Shown one piece after another: positions 34,301 through 43,300 of a stretch of 64,000 bases of DNA (its first letter is position 1; each line of letters opens with the position of its first letter). Origin of the DNA: Bedellia somnulentella (taxonomy: Eukaryota > Arthropoda > Insecta > Lepidoptera > Bedelliidae); the NCBI GenBank assembly GCA_963576735.1, contig OY755188.1:14868323-14932322 (forward strand). The letters are read 5' to 3'. The position numbers and the translations under genes were made by a program. The notes below the pieces were generated by a model, which ran no database searches, had not been told where the DNA came from, and saw only the letters and a list, made by a program, of their open reading frames with translations.

Positions 34301-37300
34301 GCTTCCTCGGAATGTGTTTATTGTCAATGGAATCAATATCGCTAACAAAGCTTTGAAGTATGCTAAGAAAAAAGTGGATACAGAATGTAAATATGACCTT
34401 AATAAAGATTCAAAGTTTAACTAAGATAACTTAGTGGTTAGGACATGCGCTTATCACACAGAGAGGCGTCGCGTCGGTTTGATCCCCAAGTCAGGCTTAT
34501 TCCAATGAATCTTTTCCTAAGGTCGTATGTGCAGTAAATATATCATGGATGTTCACGGTGAGGGAAGACATCGTGAGGAAACTAACATCAATAAATTATA
34601 CTGTATCGTACTATTGCTTCGACAGTGAGAAAATTCCTGCTAAGAAAACTATCGACCGATTTCCGAATTGAGTATTCCAGCTGAGAACAACTTAAGTATC
34701 GTTCTGTCGCATTAAAATCTTAACAACTGAATGAGACAAAACGATACTTAAGTCGTTCTCAGCTTGAATACTCAATTCAGAAATCGGGCGTATGTCATTT
34801 ATTCCTGTATATGTTGTACGAGTCGAGTAAGAGTACAAGGAAGCACAAATACAAGGCGACTAAGAGTTCAAAGTATATTCCCGTCTTTTTCACTTGTCGT
34901 ATCTTACAAAAGTAGTAAAAGTAAAAGTAGTTTTGTATGTATGTCCACTACTCTGTTGCGTTTAGTGTCATGCTCGCAATTTCACTTGTGTCGGTGCTGA
35001 CTGAAAACCAGTGTTGTGAGTTCTCAAAGCTCACAACGTTATGCTGAGTCAGCACCGTTTCGCTATGCAGAGACCTTTATATGTAAATGGTCAACTTGTT
35101 ATTTTAAAAAAAAGTTTTTTATTTTCTAACTTTGCTCTGTAATACGTTCTGTATTACGTTGTTTTTTTCTATTATTATTATACATTTTTTCTGGTTTTTT
35201 TTTCCAATGTTGTTGGTGTCAATGCTTCTATTTTTCTTATTATGTTTAACTATATGTCTTGCTCATCTGTGCAGCGAATAAATGTCTCTCTTTCTTTCTT
35301 TCTCTTTTTAGATATTGTTATTCATAAGATCTGGCTACTTCTTTTAGGAATTATAGCTGTAACTTTGGGTAACGTAAATTACCCGATTCGCTAGTTGGTA
35401 CTTTGATTAAACTTGCGCCCTTAAATGGAGAATTTCATTTGATTTATCAATTTTATAGATTATATTTAAAACTACGAGACGCGATAGTCCATTTAAAATT
35501 ATGTCAATTTTTAAACAATTAAATCTTGGAATATTGTTTAATTTTTGACCGTAAACTTTAAACTTATTTTTTTGGTATATTTCAGGGAAAGTAATAGTGT
35601 ATGGAAGTACAATAAGTGCGTATTGCTGTATATCAGCGTTACTAGAAACCGGGATTGAGCCCACAAACATAATATTCGTTGACCCTTTTCCACCTGAAAA
35701 TAAAAACAAAGTCAAAGTGTGTATTTTTGCGAATGTTTATGTAAGTTTCTGGATTTTGTATTATTTCGGCTTAGTTTCTAATGATTTATCGTAATTATTA
35801 AATTTGAATTCAAATTATTAAATTTTTTACTTTACAATTAAAGCTGTAATAGCAATATCCAGGGAGAAAAACATGGCTATGTATGAAAAATTGGTTCGTG
35901 ATATTTACTTTTAAATGTTTATAAACTTACTCTTATAGTACTATTAACCAATATGGCTGATGAAATCTTTTAACATTACAGAAGAGTTATATTAAAATTA
36001 ACTTACATTTAGCTGTTAGTGTCGGCTTAGAATAACACTACCCCATTTCTTCCGGTGGGTGTACGTAAAAGGCGACTAACGGTATCGGGGCTTTTAAGGG
36101 ATTTTTGGGCGATGCGGTTGGAGACCCATCACCAATAACCTTTATTTTACCATCTTTTTCCCCCTAAATTTTCCAAAAGTGGCTGAGGAATTTCTAATTC
36201 CTTAGCCCTGGCTACCCCTTTTAGGGATTTATAGCCGTGAGTATATGTATGTATGTAACTTACATTTAAGGTGGACCAAGCAGTACATGAAGAAATAATA
36301 AAACTGGGTATAAAAGTATACAGATCTTACTACTTCCAATCCTGGACAGTCGGTGACGCTGGTTCAGTAGATTATGTGGAATTTGCGTCCTCGTATAATT
36401 ACGTTAAGATACCTTGTTCGTCTTTCTTCTATTACGGAAGAAAGTTTATAAGTTCAGGAGTATTTAATGGTGAGTTATTTTATTAATTGCTTATTTAAAG
36501 TTTGCCGTGTAGTGCCGGCTTATATCACTACCCCTTTCTACCCGAGGGTGTCGTATGGGGCGACTAAGGGTGTGGGGCTTTTTAAGTGGTTTTTGGGCGA
36601 TGCGGTTGGAGACCCATCACCAACGATACTTTATTTTTCCATCTTCTCCCCTATTAACTTCCAAATGTGGCTGAGGAGTTTCTAGCTCTGAAGCTCTGGC
36701 TACCCCTTTTTGTGATTTACGGCCGTGAGTATATGTATGTATGTATGTTATTTAAAGTGTCCGTCATATACATCTCCAAGCTGAAGATTTAATTTGACAC
36801 TAACGCAAAATCGCTATTGATTATTCGGGTTTATTTCTAACATCAACCATGATAAATCATACATACATTACTTTACTAAAAACTCTTTGGTGTAGATGCA
36901 ACTCAGGATTCGTACCCACGCCTCTCTGCATGAGAAGCAGTAGTACTCTCCACTGAACTATTACATTTACGAAGATATTGGATAAATTAGAAAATTCGTT
37001 ATTTAAAAACATTTATATACATATACATAAATAGACTTACGGCTATAAATCCCTAAAAGGGGTAGCCAGAGCTAAGGAATTGAAAACTCCTCAGCCACTT
37101 TTGGAAAGTTGAGTGGGGAAATGATGGTAAAATAAAGGTTGTTGGTGATGTGTCTCCAACCGCATCGCCCAAAAATCCCTTAAAAGCCCCAATTCCGTTA
37201 GTCGCCTCTTACGTACACCCACCGGAAGAAATGGGGTAGTGCTATTCTAACCGACACTACACAGCAAGTACATATAGATAGATAGATAGATAACTCGTTT

Positions 37301-40300
37301 ATTTATGTTAACATAACACCATACAATATAAAAAACAATACAAAAAGTGAAAAAACAATATTTTTGACCTAAAGATTTGTGCTATGGTAACACAAACTAG
37401 GTCCTAACTCAGCGCTTGATATTGCCAAGTGGCAAAACACTGGTTTTCAGTTAAGGCCTACACTACACTACACATAATTGAATAATATATAAACAAAAAA
37501 TCTGTGTATATAAACATATGCTACAGTAATAACCAAAAGCGGCATAGCCTTCCATGGCGGCGTGCTAATCGACCACCAATGCAGAACGAGCGACCCGGAC
37601 ATTTACGCGGCCGGGCCGTTTACCAGATATTTTGGAAGATATCGGGCGGATCTGCGTTTGCATAAGTATTATGATAGCTTTGAGGTTGGGGAATGGGTGA
37701 GTTTTCGGAATTATATAAGATTATGTAATCAAATTTAATTGCTGTGTAGTGTCGGCTTAGAATAGCACTACCCCATTTCTTCCGGTGGGTGTACGTAAGA
37801 GGCGACTAACGGTATTGGGGCTTTTAAGGGATTTTTGGGCGATGCGGTTGGAGACCCATCACCAACAACCTTTATTTTACCATCTTTTCCCCACTCAACT
37901 TTCCAAACGTGGCTGAGGAATTTCGAATTTCTTAGCTCTGGCTACCCCTTCTAGGGATTTAAAGCCGTGAGTATATGTATGTATGTAATGAAACTGTTTA
38001 AGTCAAGTTTAGTTTATTCGACTCCGTTCTTAACAAAAATCTCACAAAATTATTGTCAAAGTACCTCCGCAGTATTACTTCTAGCTGGTCAAAAAGTAAA
38101 CAGGGGTCCATTCTTAAATAAAATGTGATAGTTCAATGGGCTGAACACCTCCTTTCATGCAGACAGGCGTGGGTTTAAATCTTGGGTCGGGCCAACAACA
38201 ATTTGTCGATACGCGATCACGATTTTATCAACAAATTGTTGAGGAAACCCACAAGGCTAGGTATACTTAAAAGAAAGTTAATATTAGCCTTTTATAAAGA
38301 TTGCTGTGTAGTGTCGGCTTAGAATAGCACACCCCATTTCTTCCGGTGGGTGTACGTAAGAGGCGACTAACGGTATTGGGGCTTTTAAGGGATTTTTGGG
38401 CGATGCAGTTGGAGACCAACGACCTTTATTTTACCATCTTTTCCCCACTCAACTTCCAAAAGTGGCTGAGGAATTTCTAATTCCTTAGCTCTGGCTACCC
38501 CTTCTAGGGATTTATAGCCGTGAGTATATGTATGTATGTATGTTATAAAAATAATATAATTTGTTTCTCAAACTTCTGTACCATGCTTGTTGTATTTACC
38601 ATGTGAGGGCCAGTTTTTTGATCCGGAGTTAAAATTATAACCATTTGTTACATTGACTATAGTTAAATGACTAACCAGTAGTTAAATCGTAAATCCATTT
38701 TGGTTCGATATTTGACCATTAGTTACTCTAACCACGGGTCAAAAAATGCATTTTGCTGATACGTAACTAATAGTTACGATATTTAACAAATTGTTGAGTT
38801 AACCACGGATCAAAAAACTGGCTCTTAGTGTAATTTATTATGATTTTCTTTTCTTCAGCTTGGTAACTCCATAAAATCGGAGCTGGATCCGATCTTTAAC
38901 AACAATAATATTAATGCCCAAAACCAAAACTGTGAAGCATCTATGAACAATGCTGCTACAGCACAGGATTCAGAAAAGTGAGTTCTTGTTTCACTTAGTT
39001 TCTTATCTTTACATGCATACTAATATATATTGCATACATAAATATACTCACGCCATCAGTTCCCGTGTGGGTAGGCAGCGACTATCGGTCGCCACTTTGT
39101 ACGATCCTGACAAACCTCTCTAGCTTATAAATAAAGAATACATACATACATACATACATACAAACATACATATGCTCACGGCTATAAATCCTAGAAGAGA
39201 TTAAAAATTCCTCAGCCACTTTTGGAAGTTGCGTGGGGAAAAGATGGGGGAAATAAAGAATAAATAAAGGAAAGAAAAATTTCGACACAGGCGGGAATCG
39301 AACCTTTTTTTTTGGGAATTTGTAAACAATTCGGAGGTAGGGAACGCAAACACTACTTAAAAGTGTATAAGAAACAAAGGATAGGCGTATACCCGAGGTC
39401 GCGGATTCGATTCTCGCCTGTTTCGAAATTTTTCTTTCCTTTATTTATTCTTTATTTATTAGTAATAACGTGTTTCATATTGTATTTTATGCTGTTAAAT
39501 TTAGTCGTTAGTCTTTTAAAATAAACATAACATAACATAAACATAAACGTTCACGCCGAATATCCCCGAAGGGGTTGGCAGAGGTACTAATACTTCTGAA
39601 CATCACGTGACTTTGTCACCTGGTGTTCAGAGTACCCACGTTTTGCATGGACAGTGTACTCACGTGATAGGGGGCAGGCCTATCGCCGTTTTGTACGAAT
39701 ACACTGTCACATGACTAAGTACAACTCAGCCATGTGGGTTTCCTCACGATGTTTTCCCTCACCGTTAACAACCATGATAAATTAACCACACATATGTCTT
39801 TAGAAAAGACCCGGTGTAGGCCCGACCCGGGATTTGAACACTAGTCGCTTGCACGAGAACCGAGTGTTCTACCCACTGGGCTATCACGGTTGTTAAAATA
39901 AAATAAAATAAATAATCATGTATAATATTTTTGATATCATATGTTTGTTACAGGACCGAAAGTATCACGAATAAACTTCCTAACTTGGTGAAACCGAATG
40001 TAATTTGCTGCAATCTGCCCGGTGGTTTCTCTTACTTGGAAGTGAGAGCGCCTGGAAAACATATACCTCATTACTATTTAAAAACTTTGGCACATAGCGT
40101 AAGTTTTATTCAAGGTATTATTAAAATAATGAAGAAATGGTGTCAGAAATTCTGCTGTACTTATGTTCCCCAAAAATCTTTACAATAAACTAGTATTATC
40201 TTTTAATTTTCTAACAAAACGTACATACATATACTCACGGCTATAAATCCCTACTCGGGGTAGCCAGAGCTGTGGAATGAGGAATTCCTCAGCCACTTTT

Positions 40301-43300
40301 GGAAGTTGAGTGGGGAAAAGTGGTAATAATTAATGTTTTTGGTGATGGATTTCCTCCAGTCACATCGCCCAAAATTCACTTAAAAAGCCCTTATACCCTT
40401 AGTCGCCTCTTACGATCACCCACGGGCAGAAATGGGTTAGTATTATTTTAAGCCGATACTATACGGCTATATTTTTCCAAAAAATACTAATATTTATTTA
40501 CTTTAATATTTAAACGATGTATTGCAGAAGTAAATTAATAGTTCAGCAAATTGGCCCTAACCCCAGTCTTGTGGAAAGGCCACTTGTAATCATGTTTTCT
40601 ACATTAGAATATTATTTAACAGGGCTCAGTGATGGAAACATTCAAGTTGGGTTACTTCAAACTGCACATGAATCAAGCGGATATTGTCGACGGGATCACA
40701 TGTTTGACCAAGGAGCCGTTCTACTTGCTGAACTTTGTCAACTTGTTTGGACAGCATTCTACCGTTTTGAATAACGTCAAACTAAGATATGAGGTAATTT
40801 ACATAGATATATTTTTTACGTGCGGAAACGGCTGGACTAGTCCACCAATTCAAAGTCACTCAAAGAGCGATGGAGCGAGCTATGCTCGGCATCACTCTGT
40901 TGGATCGCATCAGAAATGAAGTGATCCGACAGAGAACTATAGTAGCCGACGTAGCTCATCGGATCAGCAAGTTGAAGTGGCAGTGGGCTGGTCACATCTG
41001 CCGAAGAACCGATAACCGCTGGGGAAGACGAGTTCTTGAGTGGAGACCACGCACTGGCAGACGCAGTGTGGGGCGCCCTCCAGCCCGCTGGACCGACGAC
41101 CTAAAGCAGGTGGCCGGGAGTGGTTGGATGAGGCTGGCCGAGGATAGGGAGAGGTGGCGCGCCATGGGAGATGCCTATGTCCAGTAGTGGAAGAGTGTGG
41201 GCTGATGATGATGATGATGATATTTTTTACACCGCATAGTCTAGGTTGTTTGTTCTGTTTTTTTTTTTATCCTGTTGGATATTTTTCTAGAGCGGTCCAA
41301 AATAATTTTCATGAGGTTTAATAGCGTGTTTATAATTTCTTCGTAACCTTTTCCGTCTTTTCAAGTTTCAAGCTTTTTCGTAGTTTTAATGTGTTTTTTC
41401 ATGTTTCAGTCAGAAAATATATACGACTTCTTCGAGTACTTCCGTGCACCATGGTCTTTCTTTTTGTATCAAGATAGAAAAGATGAATTGTTGGCGATCG
41501 TGAAGGAACTACTTCCAAGGGTAATTGTATTTTCTTGTTAATTATGGTTTTCAGAGAGGGTGTATCGTATATTTATTACTTTGTGTTTTGTGTAGCTAAG
41601 TTAGGCTGTATCTTACCTATTAGACTACTATTGCGACATGATAGTCCAGTGGGTAGAACACCCGCCCGAAAACAGAAGGGCGTGAGTTCCAATCCTGGGT
41701 CGGGTCTACACCAATTTGTCTTTTCAAAAGTCATATCTGTGGTTAATTTATCATGGTTGTTAACGGTGAGGGAAAACATCGTGAGGAAACCCACATGGCT
41801 GAGTTGTACTTAGTCATGAGACAGTGTATTCGTACAAAACGGCAATAGGCCTGACCCCTATCACGTGAGTACACTGTCTAAGCAAAACGTGGGTACCTTC
41901 TCTGGACACTAGATGGCACTGCCATGTGAGTTCAGAAGTATTGGTACCTCTGCCAACCCCTTCGGCGATAAACGGCGTGAACGTTTATAATAATAATAAT
42001 AATAAATCTTTATTTCAGACAAATACAGTCCATACAAAATAATACAATCTAGTGTTAGTAAAGATTTACTTAAAAACTATGTTAGAAGATAAATAAACGA
42101 CACAATAAATTGATATATGTTATATACAAAATTTACACATTAACAGTCCTGAGGTGCATACCCAACCAATGCCTTAGAATGGGACAATACAGGCGTTCAG
42201 CTATGCTGCTCAGGATGCTATTATTGCTGTCACGCAAGTTTATGTTTATGTTATGTAGACTACTATTGTTGTGGTGTTTTTCTTACATCGAAAAATGTTT
42301 ATAATATCAAATAACAAACAAAGTGAGGGATGACATAAAGGAAACATATTATTTGTTCATTATTTTATTTGTTAGGTATAACGTATGTTCATATTTTCAT
42401 ATAAATTTTCAGGACAGAACAAATGCCACAACTATTCAGGAAGCTCTTTACCGTACACTGAGTGAGGAAAATTTCAGTTGGGACAATATGGGTCGTGCAC
42501 TTGTAAGTAACTGCTTACATATACATATTGATGGGTATACTTACTTTCTCATTCACTTTATTCCCATCGGGGTAGGCAGACACTAATAATCGGCACTTAG
42601 CACGATCTTCATAAATCTCAAAATGCTCAAATCGATGGGTATATTAAAATTTGTATGTTTAGCCAAAGATAATGTAATGTTTAACTTACTGAAATTGTGA
42701 GAGACATATGTACGGATAAAAAGCTAAAGAGACCTTGTTACTGAGACTCCCTTTGCTGTCCACCTGTCTGTCACTAGCAAACTGTGCCTAGTGAAAGGTG
42801 ATAGTTAGGATAATTAAGTATTTCTCTTGCTGTGTAGTGTCGGTTTAGAATAACACTACCCCATTTCTACCCGTGGGTGATCGTAAGAGCAAGGCTCTGC
42901 AAGTGGTTCTCGGGCGATGCGGTTGGAGACCCGTCACCAAAAACATTTATTATTACCATCTTTTCCCCACTCAACTTCAAAAAGTGGCTGAGGAATTTCT
43001 CATTCCAAAGCTCTGGCTACCCCGTTTATTGAATCATAGCCGTGATTATGTGTATGTGTGTTCTCTTGTCGCTATAAGAAAATAAATAGAATAAAACCAA
43101 TAGTTCAAGGGGCTACCATAACAACCGGTACGGAACTCTTTCGACGGCTCACTATGCTATACATAACATACATAACATGAACTTTGAACAACGTGAAAGT
43201 GCCACCTAGTGACCAAAGTAGGTACCCACGTTTTGCTCAGACAGTGTACTCACGTGATAGCGGGTAGCCCTATCGCCTTTTTGTACGAATACACTGTCAC

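Noticed and set aside
40517..40622. Open stretch immediately upstream of the exon at 40623, with an acceptor-like 'tattgcag'
   Set aside because: The conserved CFAP61 frame has an in-frame TAA just before 40623, and the acceptor ttaacag|GGC gives the right phase; the upstream stretch fits no homologous segment.
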